DNA from: a virus
DNA: 38,241 bases
Direction: 5' to 3' (one strand)
Virus record (IMG/VR): IMGVR_UViG_3300021140_000018
Location: 1 to 38,241 of that record
This document shows, one piece after another, positions 19,810 to 28,493 of this stretch. The notes beneath the pieces are model-generated. The model did no database searches, was not told the origin of the DNA, and was given only the letters and a program-made list of their open reading frames with translations. How positions within the stretch are numbered: the stretch's first letter is position 1; each line of letters starts with the position of its first letter. A program made the translations under genes and the position numbers.

Positions 19810-21477
19810 ATGGGTAACTTTCCAGGACCAGATTCCAAGTTTTCTGTAGCGGTTGTTACAGATAAAAAAGCCGAAGATCATTCTGGTAATCAATCTTTTT
19901 ATTCTCCAATTGATCATGGTGAAGGTGTCAATGTAGATGACATGATGCTCTCACCAATGCTCAACTCACCAACTGGCTTTATGCAGCAGGCATTCCCAGG
20001 CGCTCTCGATCCAGGAACTCCAGTAGTTGTCCTTAAACAATTAGGTGAAACGGGCGGAATTATTCTAGGTCAGTCTAATACGGTAAGAAAGGGCGGTCAG
20101 AATGGTGGCGGTGGAGGCCGTCTAGGATCGACCCAGACAGTCAACCAGCTTACTCAAACGACCAGAGATGTCAATGTAGCACCCGACATTCAAGAGGTCG
20201 AGGAGAATGGCGTTAAAATCCGTAAGATTAAGGAAAAAGGACAGCAACATTCGCTTGATCTGCTAGAAGGATTACCTATTCACGGTGCCTTATTTGATAT
20301 GGCTGGTTTTAGATTACCTGAAATCACCAACGTACCGACTGCTAAACAGACCAATGACGGAATGGTCGGTATCCAGCAAATGCAGCAAATGATGGGTCAG
20401 GTCATGTCACTTGGCCAGATGATACAAGGTCTGGCTGGTAATAAAGGTGGCGGTGGTGGTGCAGGTGGCTTTGGTGCTGGTTCTTCTCTATTATCTGGTG
20501 CCCAGCCAGGCCAGGCATATACACCTCCAGGTGCCAATACGGGTGCGGGTGGTGCTGGTTACGGTGGCGGTCTAGGTGATAATATTATATTTGCTACCGA
20601 GGCTCCACCAGATACACCTCTCTATACTATTATGGAAGGCTTGACTACACCAATGAAGTCAGCCGTCAATTCTCTTTCTCTATTATTGCAAGGATATGAG
20701 GCTAATGACGGTGTAGCCTTTATGACTGGTGATGTGGTTCATGAGGACACATATCTTAAGAACGCACAAGAATTACTAAGTCAGGTCACCTCACTAAGCG
20801 AGTTGATGTATGTTCTTAATCGTCTGCAATGGGACACCGATCTATTTGGACAGGACAAAATTGAGCCAGTAATTAATGAGATCGAGACTGCCTGGGGCGT
20901 AGCATTACAGAAAATCGATGTTAATGGTAATGTCGTTATTACTTATGGCTATGAAGATGCAAATGCCGAGATGGAATTTGCCAATACTATGACCAGTAAT
21001 ACCGGCTCTCCTGCTCTAGGCTTCTTCGATGGTAATAGCACGACCGACGTTTTCTATTCAGTGAACGCTACAGGTGCCAGCTTAGGCTTTATTGACCCAG
21101 CAACTACAGGTGCCTCTGGTATTCCATCTGGTGGTTCTAAAGGCGGAACAACCGATGCTGGTCAGGTTATCGGTCAGGCTCAAGGTCTATTAGGTCAGAT
21201 TGAAGGTCTGGCACAGGGTATGAGCCAGAATATGTTTGGTGAAGCCGCTGGTACAATGAAAGAATTGTGGAAGCGTATGACACGAGAACAAGAAAACGAT
21301 GCCAAGAAAATGCACGAGAAATTAAATACATCTGGTGACACTCAGAATATGTCACAGATTGTGGAAAAGACCGTTAAAGGTGGTAATCCAGTTGATAAGA
21401 GTCTATTGAAAAAGGATGATCTTGAAACTAATGGCGATGCTGTTGGTCAAGGTAATTTTACCGTAGGCACAATGTAA
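19810..21477 (+). CDS. gp5-like baseplate hub OB-fold protein lacking lysozyme
   Basis: 555 residues. Residues 10-90 have the pattern of the gp5/VgrG OB-fold (F11-S-V-A-V-V-T-D, M46-L-S-P-M-L-N-S-P, D67-P-G-T-P-V-V-V-L, G-G-I-I-L-G-Q-S-N). The lysozyme domain that follows the OB-fold in T4 gp5 is not there; instead Gly-rich linkers (about 94-105 and 213-262), Met/Gln-rich helices (about 188-210) and an acidic middle. No beta-helix in this chain; it is in the next gene. Direct position after gp27 fits its T4 partner. Function of the 280-555 region unknown. Confidence 0.6.
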   Translation: MGNFPGPDSKFSVAVVTDKKAEDHSGNQSFYSPIDHGEGVNVDDMMLSPMLNSPTGFMQQAFPGALDPGTPVVVLKQLGETGGIILGQSNTVRKGGQNGGGGGRLGSTQTVNQLTQTTRDVNVAPDIQEVEENGVKIRKIKEKGQQHSLDLLEGLPIHGALFDMAGFRLPEITNVPTAKQTNDGMVGIQQMQQMMGQVMSLGQMIQGLAGNKGGGGGAGGFGAGSSLLSGAQPGQAYTPPGANTGAGGAGYGGGLGDNIIFATEAPPDTPLYTIMEGLTTPMKSAVNSLSLLLQGYEANDGVAFMTGDVVHEDTYLKNAQELLSQVTSLSELMYVLNRLQWDTDLFGQDKIEPVINEIETAWGVALQKIDVNGNVVITYGYEDANAEMEFANTMTSNTGSPALGFFDGNSTTDVFYSVNATGASLGFIDPATTGASGIPSGGSKGGTTDAGQVIGQAQGLLGQIEGLAQGMSQNMFGEAAGTMKELWKRMTREQENDAKKMHEKLNTSGDTQNMSQIVEKTVKGGNPVDKSLLKKDDLETNGDAVGQGNFTVGTM

Positions 21478-21486
21478 GAGGAACAA

Positions 21487-22725
21487 ATGAGTAATACAGA
21501 CGGTTCTAATATAGATGCTGGTGTTTCATTTAATGAAGAACCAAAGAAGCAATCACCTAAGAAGTGGAAGCAACCTCACAAGTCTGACGCTCGTAAAGCC
21601 AAGACCGCTGGTTCATATCCTGATTACTTCTCATGGAAGACTAGATCAGGTCATACGCTACAGTTAGATGATACCAAAGGCGGTGAGACTGTTACTCTAC
21701 AGCACCGTTCTGGTACCGCTATTCAGATGGCACCAGACGGTTCTATGCATGTCACCGCACATAACGGTAAATATGAGATTACTTTTGGTGAGAATAGAGT
21801 TACCATATCTGGTGCTCAAGATATCACAGTCAAAGGTGATGCCTCATTCCGTGTATATGGCGATTATAACGTCACCTGCCAGAAGGATTATAACCTCACC
21901 GTATTAGGTAATTTTAATCTAACTGCCAGAAACCATAACAGACAAATTCTTGGTAATATTGATACACAGGCCCGTAACGAGAATAAAAAGCTAATGGGTT
22001 CATCCGCCAAGATCGCCCGTGGTGCTATTGCTTATGTCTCTAAAGGTTCATCCACATTTGCTTCACAGTCCGATCAGGTTCATATTGGTGGTGCGGCTGG
22101 TATTAATATGGCTGTTAATGAAGGTGATATTACCAGTAACATCGAAAAGGGTGGTTTCTATTCATCTACCAAAGACGGCTCGGTCAATGTGACTGCCGAT
22201 GGTTCTGACGGTAATATTCGTATGAGAACCAAACAAGGTAAGATGGAGTTCAAATCAAAAGAAGATATGAACCACACCACAGAAAGCGGCAACTATAAAG
22301 TGACCGCTACTCAAGGTGATATTGGTCACGAGGCTGCCGCAGGTAATATTGAAATGTCAGCAACGGCAGGCGGTGTTAAAACTCGTGGACTTAATTATAG
22401 TGTAACCGCTACACAAAGCGCCGAGGTCACCACAGGCACCGATCTTGACCTTCGTTCTGGTGGTAGAGCAAGTCTCCACGGTGCCACAACCTCACACGTT
22501 ACTGGTGCCACTGTTAATGTCAAAGGTGATAGTATTACTAACGTTGATGGACCTACGGCACTCAATCTTAATGGTGGCATTTCACAGGCTATGTCCGCTA
22601 TTAGTCTACAGATACCATTTGACTTTGGTTCATTCACTGATCCAGAAGAAAAAACTGGTACATCTCGTGGTGTTCATGCACCAGATAGACCAGCAGGCAG
22701 AAGCGAAGCGGATAACTGGGCATAA
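21487..22725 (+). CDS. tail spike beta-helix protein (gp5 C-terminal / VgrG-needle-like)
   Basis: 412 residues. Residues 48-100 match the start of gp5/VgrG needles: F49-S-W-K-T-R-S-G-H-T-L-Q-L-D-D-T-K-G-G-E-T-V-T-L, then R-S-G-T-A-I-Q-M. Downstream are repeated short strands (D-I-T-V-K-G-D, N-L-T-V-L-G, N-V-T-A-D-G, Y-K-V-T-A-T), the signature of a triple-stranded intertwined beta-helix, up to about residue 375. It would be the membrane-piercing needle. Separated from the OB-fold protein, so the T4 gp5 architecture is split over two genes. The N-terminal 45 residues are basic and disordered. AGAGGA ribosome site at 21477-21482. Confidence 0.8.
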   Translation: MSNTDGSNIDAGVSFNEEPKKQSPKKWKQPHKSDARKAKTAGSYPDYFSWKTRSGHTLQLDDTKGGETVTLQHRSGTAIQMAPDGSMHVTAHNGKYEITFGENRVTISGAQDITVKGDASFRVYGDYNVTCQKDYNLTVLGNFNLTARNHNRQILGNIDTQARNENKKLMGSSAKIARGAIAYVSKGSSTFASQSDQVHIGGAAGINMAVNEGDITSNIEKGGFYSSTKDGSVNVTADGSDGNIRMRTKQGKMEFKSKEDMNHTTESGNYKVTATQGDIGHEAAAGNIEMSATAGGVKTRGLNYSVTATQSAEVTTGTDLDLRSGGRASLHGATTSHVTGATVNVKGDSITNVDGPTALNLNGGISQAMSAISLQIPFDFGSFTDPEEKTGTSRGVHAPDRPAGRSEADNWA

Positions 22726-22728
22726 ATA
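22721..22728 (+). promoter_or_regulatory. T4-late-type promoter element (CATAAATA)
   Basis: Overlaps the stop of the spike gene and ends 22 bases before the gp25 ATG, the same spacing as for gp48 and gp8. It would start the wedge gene block. Confidence 0.6.
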
Positions 22729-22750
22729 ATATAAATGCTAAAGGACTAAA

Positions 22751-23155
22751 ATGGCACAGATTAACATCAGCAGACAGCCAGACTATTCTGATCTTGATTT
22801 GGATTTTCAAATCAATCCAATCACTGGTGATATTAACAAAAAGAAGGGAACGGATGCGGTCAAAAGATCCATCCGCAATCTTATCTTTACCAACTTTTAC
22901 GAGAGACCATTTAAATCCAGCATAGGTTCGGATGTAACAAGATTGCTGTTCGATAACGTAGATGTTATGACAGCGGCACTTATTGAAGATGCCATTATTC
23001 GTCTAATAAATAATTTCGAGCCTAGAGCAAGACTAATCAAAGTTACAGTTACGGTCGATTATGATAACAATGGCTTTGGTGTAGAAGTCCAATATATCGT
23101 GGTCAATACAGAAACACCTGCTACCTTCAATCTATTCCTTGAGAGGATTCGTTAA
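22751..23155 (+). CDS. 25: baseplate wedge / sheath initiator gp25
   Basis: 134 residues (T4 132). Starts sheath polymerisation; homologous to T6SS TssE. The diagnostic E90-P-R motif lies in N-N-F-E-P-R-A-R-L. Other family blocks: D16-L-D-F, K39-R-S-I-R-N-L-I-F-T-N-F-Y-E-R-P-F, G59-S-D-V-T-R-L-L-F. Despite old annotations, members are not lysozymes. Followed by gp6 after five bases. Confidence 0.93.
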   Translation: MAQINISRQPDYSDLDLDFQINPITGDINKKKGTDAVKRSIRNLIFTNFYERPFKSSIGSDVTRLLFDNVDVMTAALIEDAIIRLINNFEPRARLIKVTVTVDYDNNGFGVEVQYIVVNTETPATFNLFLERIR

Positions 23156-23160
23156 AAGCA

Positions 23161-25242
23161 ATGTCAAGAGCAAATACAACCCTCAGAGTTTCGGAGTTAG
23201 ACTTTAACTCTATCAGAAACAATCTAAAGACCTATCTTAATAGCCAGTCAGAGTTCACCGACTATAACTTTGAGGGTTCTGGTCTTTCTGTTCTATTGGA
23301 CATTTTGGCTTATAACACCTATTACAATTCATACTATCTGAATATGGTGGCTAACGAGGCATTCCTTGACACCGCACAGGTTCGTCAGAATATTCTATCA
23401 CAGGCCAAGTTGATCAACTATGTGCCAACCTCTAAACATGCTGCCGCTGCCAAGGTGAATGTTCGCATTACACCAACATCAACGGAAAGCCAGACAATCG
23501 ACTATATCACCATTGACAAGTATACCAGACTACTTGGTGCTGATATTGAAGGCACCAACTATCCATTCGTCACAGTCAATGCTAATACCGCACATAAGTC
23601 AAACGGTTCATACTATCTACCAAATGTCCGTATCATTCAAGGTGAGGTAATCACCCAGCAGTTTTCTATGTCTGCTAATAATAAGACCGCTCGTTTCGAA
23701 TTACCATCAGCCAATATCGATACACATACTCTAACCGTCACGGTGCAGGAATCATCAGCTAACTCATATACAGAAGAATATATTCTTTCTACTGATATCA
23801 CCGAGGTTACAGCCAATAGCCGTATCTACTTTGTGGAAGAAAACGAGAACCTAAACTATACCATTCAGTTTGGTGACAATGTTCTTGGTTATCGTCCAAA
23901 GGTCGGTAATATCGTTATTGCCACTTATGTTGATACACAAGGCACAGATGGTAATGCCGTATCTAAGTTTAACTTTATCGAACCAATCGCCTCAGCTTTT
24001 ACTGGTAATGTTAGAGTTACCACTGTAGAGAGTTCATCAGGTGGTTCAGATAAGGAAGATATTGACCGTATCAGACTAAGAGCCCCACAGTATTATACAG
24101 CCCAGAACCGCTGCGTTACAGTCCGTGATTATGAAACACTAATCACTAAAGACTATCCAAATATTGACGCCGTTTCTATCTGGGGTGGTGAGGAGAACGA
24201 CCCACCAGTTTACGGAAAAGTTTATATCTCTCTTAAGACTAAAGGTTATTATACACTAACAAACCTTGAAAAAGAGAATATCAAGAATAATCTGGTCGCT
24301 GAAAGAAACGTCATCACGGTTACACCAGTAATCGTTGACCCAGAATATATCTTCGTGACTGTTCGTGGTAAGGTCTATTACAACCCATCATTGACCACTA
24401 AGGCATCAACGGAAATATTGAATCTCGTTAAGCAGGCCGCCTATGACTATGCGGATGCCGAGTTGAATACCTATCGTTCAACCTTTAAGAAGTCAAAGCT
24501 ACAGTCATATATTGAAAAGGCCGACAGTTCAATCACTGGTTCTGATCTTAGAATTTATCTACAGAGCCGTCAGAAGATCGATAAGGCCCAGCAAAGAAAA
24601 TATTATTACGACTTTAAGACCACTATTGAAAGAGGTACATTTACCGATAAGCTATACTCTTTCCCACAGATTACCGTTCTAGATAGCAGCCTTATCTCTC
24701 GTAACGTATTCTATGAAGAAGTACCAAATTCATTCACAGGTGTTGACTCCATTGAGTTGATTACACCAGGTAGAGATTACACAACATCAACCTATGTCAC
24801 TATCACAGGTGACGGTACTGGTGCCACTGCCGAGGCTACAATCGTTAATGGCAAGGTAAACTCAATCACCGTTACAAATAAGGGTATCAATTACTCTCGT
24901 GCTATTGTCACCATCACCGATCCAGATGGTGGTGTAGAAGCTACAGCTAAGGCCGTTCTAGAAGCAAGAAACGGAACACTAAGAACATATTACTATGATG
25001 ATCTAGGTAATAAGAACATCGTAAGTTCCGATGCTGGTACTATTGACTATGACACAGGATTGATCGTCATTAACGCCATTCAGCCTAGCGCCATTGTGGC
25101 TAACGATTACTATGATACCGATGTTCTCACATTCAATGTCGTTTCTGGTTCTGAAATCATCATACCTTTGAGAAACAGAATATTGACCATGGACGAAAAC
25201 AACGTTCAGACTGTCCAGTTAGAAATAGTAGCAGAAAAGTAA
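23161..25242 (+). CDS. 6: baseplate wedge protein gp6
   Basis: 693 residues (T4 660). Forms the inner ring of the baseplate; homologue of J-type wedge proteins (TssF/Mu gp47). N-terminal block L8-R-V-S-E-L-D-F-N-S-I-R-N-N-L-K-T-Y-L, then F-E-G-S-G-L-S-V-L-L-D-I-L-A-Y-N-T-Y-Y-N and A-N-E-A-F-L-D-T-A are hallmark. Residues about 531-605 hold a module not present in T4 gp6 as I know it: V/I-x-x-x-G-x-x-Y...I-T-G-D-G-T-G-A-T-A-E-A, also found in gp7 and gp8 here. Confidence 0.93.
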   Translation: MSRANTTLRVSELDFNSIRNNLKTYLNSQSEFTDYNFEGSGLSVLLDILAYNTYYNSYYLNMVANEAFLDTAQVRQNILSQAKLINYVPTSKHAAAAKVNVRITPTSTESQTIDYITIDKYTRLLGADIEGTNYPFVTVNANTAHKSNGSYYLPNVRIIQGEVITQQFSMSANNKTARFELPSANIDTHTLTVTVQESSANSYTEEYILSTDITEVTANSRIYFVEENENLNYTIQFGDNVLGYRPKVGNIVIATYVDTQGTDGNAVSKFNFIEPIASAFTGNVRVTTVESSSGGSDKEDIDRIRLRAPQYYTAQNRCVTVRDYETLITKDYPNIDAVSIWGGEENDPPVYGKVYISLKTKGYYTLTNLEKENIKNNLVAERNVITVTPVIVDPEYIFVTVRGKVYYNPSLTTKASTEILNLVKQAAYDYADAELNTYRSTFKKSKLQSYIEKADSSITGSDLRIYLQSRQKIDKAQQRKYYYDFKTTIERGTFTDKLYSFPQITVLDSSLISRNVFYEEVPNSFTGVDSIELITPGRDYTTSTYVTITGDGTGATAEATIVNGKVNSITVTNKGINYSRAIVTITDPDGGVEATAKAVLEARNGTLRTYYYDDLGNKNIVSSDAGTIDYDTGLIVINAIQPSAIVANDYYDTDVLTFNVVSGSEIIIPLRNRILTMDENNVQTVQLEIVAEK

Positions 25243-25246
25243 TTTA

Positions 25247-28200
25247 ATGACTCAATCAGCATCAAATAACAAAACATCATTACTTATTTCTGGACAGCTT
25301 CCTGCCTTTGTCAGAGAAGAACATGAAACGTTTATCAAATTTCTAGAATACTACTATAAGCAAATGGAGCAGGAAGGTGAAACACTTTACCTTTCCAAGA
25401 ACATGCTTCGTAACCTGGACATTGATCAGCTATATGAACACGTTCTAGATGAACATACCAATGACAGTAACATCAGAGACGATTACGACTATCTTTCATT
25501 CCTTCAAAAGATGTATGATAGTTTCATCGCTTATATTCCTGATAAGGTTCTAGCTGATAGAGTAAACATACTTAAACACGCCAGAGAGTTTTATCTTTCT
25601 TCTGGTTCAGAAAAGTCTGCTCGTTTTATTATTCAGGCATTGCTCAACAAAGAGGCCTCTTTCTATTATCCAAAGCAGGACATTCTACGTGCCTCTGATG
25701 GTAAGTGGTTTATTGAGAAGTCTCTTAGAGTAAGAGATGTCAAGGTCAATAACGTATCAAATAGTATAGCTGCCGTTAACTTTGCTAATACCTCCATCAA
25801 AGGTCTAACATCAAACGCCACGGCTATTGTAGAAAAGGTCGACACTTACTTTGATAAGGGTCAGCTAATCTATGAATTGAAGCTATCAAGCCTCTATAAA
25901 GAGTTCTTGAACGCCGAAGAAATCACAACATTCTTTACCGAAGAAGGTGAAGATAAGTATCTAACGGCTAACCTATTCTCTGGTATTATTACAGCGGTAC
26001 AGATTGTTGCTGGTGGTCAAGGCTATACAGAAGGCACCACAGTACCTATCACCAGTAACACAGGTTCTGGTGCTCAGATTATCATTTCAACCGTTTCTAA
26101 AGGAACTATTCAGGCCGCTGGTATCGTTAAAGGTGGTGCTGGCTTTAAAGTTGATGATCCTCTATTGATCTTCGGCTCTGGTTCTGGTGCTGCTGGTCTA
26201 GTAGCCGACGTTGATGATTCCGGATTCTATCATCCAAATTCATACAATGTTATGTGGTCAACTATTAATCTTGAAGCTAATACAGCTATCGGTAATGCCA
26301 CATATTCAAATCTAAAATCATCTATTATCGACCCAGCTAATGACGCCGCTGGCTTCGCCAATTCTATGTCATACTTTGTCTATGCTAACTGCGGACCAGC
26401 CTTTTCACTATCAATCACAAATGGTGGTAATAACTACATCCCACCAATCACCATCGCTATCTCTGCCAACTCTACCATCACCAAGATGGGTATTCTTGGT
26501 AAGATGCAGATTGTTTCTGGTGGCCTAGGTTATACCGCTGGTGATACTATTGAGTTTATCAACCCACAAGGTTCTTCTGGTTCTGGTGCTATTGCTAACG
26601 TCACCAACGTAGCAGCCAATGGTATGATCACCGAGGTTCGCTTTGAGCAAATGCCTGGTCAGATCATCGGTGGTTCTGGATATGATTCATTAAATCTACC
26701 ATTCGCCAATGTCGTATCAGGAACAGGTTCTGGTGCTAACGTTATGGTCACAGCCGTTATCGGTAAGAACGAAGAAATTATTCAGTCTGTTTCTAACATC
26801 GGTACTATTCAGGCAATGACCGTCATTAGTGGTGGTTACGGCTATACAGATAATCCAACTCTAAGACTAGACACACTAGGCGACGGAACAGCTAACGCTA
26901 CACTATCAGTTGTTACAGGTGCGTTCTCCTATCCAGGTCGTTATATCAACGATGACGGTCATTTGTCTGGCTATAACTTCCTAGAAGATAGAGATTACTA
27001 TCAAGAGTTCTCATACGTTGTTAGGGTTGATGAAACCATCAATAAGTATAGAACTGCCATTAAGGATCTAACACATCCAGCCGGCACCAAGCTATTTGGT
27101 GAGTATGACCTCACATTCGATAATGAAACACTAACAAATACCAATATTCAAATTTCACTGGCTAATACTCAACCAGTGGTTCTACCATTCAAGACAATGT
27201 ATCAGGTGCAGGGCTATACACCTGGTGTATTTGAACCTAATGTGGTAACTGGTACAGCCAATGCGGAATTTGTCGCCGGTTCATTTAGCGTCAATACATC
27301 AAATCATTTGGCAAGTTATGCTGCACAGAATAACACAATCGTTATCGCTTACTATAATCACCCATTTGCCGAGAACGATTATGTATTCATGCACTTCCAG
27401 ACAAACGCATGGGCCAATCTAGGTAATACAAACTATACCGTTGTATCATCTAATCTAACACACTTTACTGTTAATAACCCACTAACCGAAACTGTAACAG
27501 GTAACGTAGGTAATGTTCGCATCTATAATCCAGATGTTATGCTTACACTGCCTTATAGCAGACCATCGGTTAACGAGAATGTCTATATCCAGTTCCAGAC
27601 CACTGACGTTTCTCTAGCCAATGGTTACTATCAGGTACGTTCGGTTAAGAATGCCAACACCTTTAATGTCCTACATCCTGATATGACAACCGCAGATGAT
27701 GGCGCTGGTGTTGCTAATCTAATCAGCAAGAAGGTCATCGTATCTGCCGAAAACCATGGCTTTAGCGTAGGTGATCAGGCTTACATTCTTCTACTCGGTG
27801 GTGACACAGCCAATACAGATAACGGATATTACACCGTAACATCGGTACAGGATGCTAACTCATTCAATGTTTCTGCTGCCAATGTTCTCTTTAGTGGCTC
27901 AACTGCTCGTGTATATCAGAAGAAGTCTAAGATTATCATTGTCAATCATCCGTTCGCTAACAGCAATTCAGTTTATATTGCCTTCACTAACGGTGACCAG
28001 GCTAACACAGTCAATGGTGTCTATAACCCAGTTAAGACTGGTACCAATACATTCAGCTTCAATGTGGCTAAGCCAGCGACTGGTAACAGCACTGTCCGTG
28101 TATGGTATCAGACAAACAACTATTCAAACATTGTATTCACCACACTTAAATCATCCAGTGGTTATTCAGCCAATGATAATGTCCATGTAGAGTTCTTTGC

Positions 28201-28468
28201 TACCGCTACAGACCTAGCAAACGGAATCTATATGGTCAGAGACATTTATAGCACCAACACATATAATATACATTACACAGCCAACGATAGTATCGTCAAT
28301 TCAGCGGCAGTATATGGATCACAAGTGTTTATACCTAACACCGTAAATGAGGTAACTGGTGCGGTAATTCGTCATAAAGACACCATCAATGCGGTTGCTC
28401 ACTCTGGATTGGGTATTGTTTCAGGTTCAATTATGGAAGGTATGGCTTTGGTTTCGCCATATAAATAA
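25247..28468 (+). CDS. 7: baseplate wedge initiator gp7
   Basis: 1073 residues (T4 1032). Organises the wedge with gp6, gp8, gp10 and gp53. The N-terminal 200 residues match the family (L17-P-A-F-V-R-E-E-H-E-T-F-I-K-F-L-E-Y-Y-Y, F-Y-L-S-S-G-S-E-K-S-A). Residues about 245-560 contain several G-x-G-Y-T...G-S-G-A modules also seen in gp6 and gp8. From about 700 to 1025 five related segments with period near 65 residues follow the pattern H-P-F-x-x-x-D-x-V-Y-x-x-F...Y-x-V...F-x-V. This repeat array probably replaces the T4 C-terminal half. The gene's stop overlaps a late-type promoter. Confidence 0.88.
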   Translation: MTQSASNNKTSLLISGQLPAFVREEHETFIKFLEYYYKQMEQEGETLYLSKNMLRNLDIDQLYEHVLDEHTNDSNIRDDYDYLSFLQKMYDSFIAYIPDKVLADRVNILKHAREFYLSSGSEKSARFIIQALLNKEASFYYPKQDILRASDGKWFIEKSLRVRDVKVNNVSNSIAAVNFANTSIKGLTSNATAIVEKVDTYFDKGQLIYELKLSSLYKEFLNAEEITTFFTEEGEDKYLTANLFSGIITAVQIVAGGQGYTEGTTVPITSNTGSGAQIIISTVSKGTIQAAGIVKGGAGFKVDDPLLIFGSGSGAAGLVADVDDSGFYHPNSYNVMWSTINLEANTAIGNATYSNLKSSIIDPANDAAGFANSMSYFVYANCGPAFSLSITNGGNNYIPPITIAISANSTITKMGILGKMQIVSGGLGYTAGDTIEFINPQGSSGSGAIANVTNVAANGMITEVRFEQMPGQIIGGSGYDSLNLPFANVVSGTGSGANVMVTAVIGKNEEIIQSVSNIGTIQAMTVISGGYGYTDNPTLRLDTLGDGTANATLSVVTGAFSYPGRYINDDGHLSGYNFLEDRDYYQEFSYVVRVDETINKYRTAIKDLTHPAGTKLFGEYDLTFDNETLTNTNIQISLANTQPVVLPFKTMYQVQGYTPGVFEPNVVTGTANAEFVAGSFSVNTSNHLASYAAQNNTIVIAYYNHPFAENDYVFMHFQTNAWANLGNTNYTVVSSNLTHFTVNNPLTETVTGNVGNVRIYNPDVMLTLPYSRPSVNENVYIQFQTTDVSLANGYYQVRSVKNANTFNVLHPDMTTADDGAGVANLISKKVIVSAENHGFSVGDQAYILLLGGDTANTDNGYYTVTSVQDANSFNVSAANVLFSGSTARVYQKKSKIIIVNHPFANSNSVYIAFTNGDQANTVNGVYNPVKTGTNTFSFNVAKPATGNSTVRVWYQTNNYSNIVFTTLKSSSGYSANDNVHVEFFATATDLANGIYMVRDIYSTNTYNIHYTANDSIVNSAAVYGSQVFIPNTVNEVTGAVIRHKDTINAVAHSGLGIVSGSIMEGMALVSPYK
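27344..28321 (+). repeat. five-copy ~65-residue protein repeat in gp7
   Basis: Copies begin near residues 700 (N-H-P-F-A-E-N-D-Y-V), 764 (S-R-P-S-V-N-E-N-V-Y), 828 (N-H-G-F-S-V-G-D-Q-A-Y), 894 (N-H-P-F-A-N-S-N-S-V-Y) and 961 (S-S-G-Y-S-A-N-D-N-V). Each has an F/Q-x-x-x-x-x-x-x-A-N-x-x-Y-x-V segment. DNA identity between copies is low, so the duplication is old. Confidence 0.7.
28460..28467 (+). promoter_or_regulatory. T4-late-type promoter element (TATAAATA)
   Basis: Perfect T4 late octamer overlapping the gp7 stop, ending 26 bases before the gp8 TTG start. Likely drives gp8 and the large fibre-type genes behind it. Confidence 0.7.
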
Positions 28469-28493
28469 TAGATAATTAGAGAAGGATCAACCT

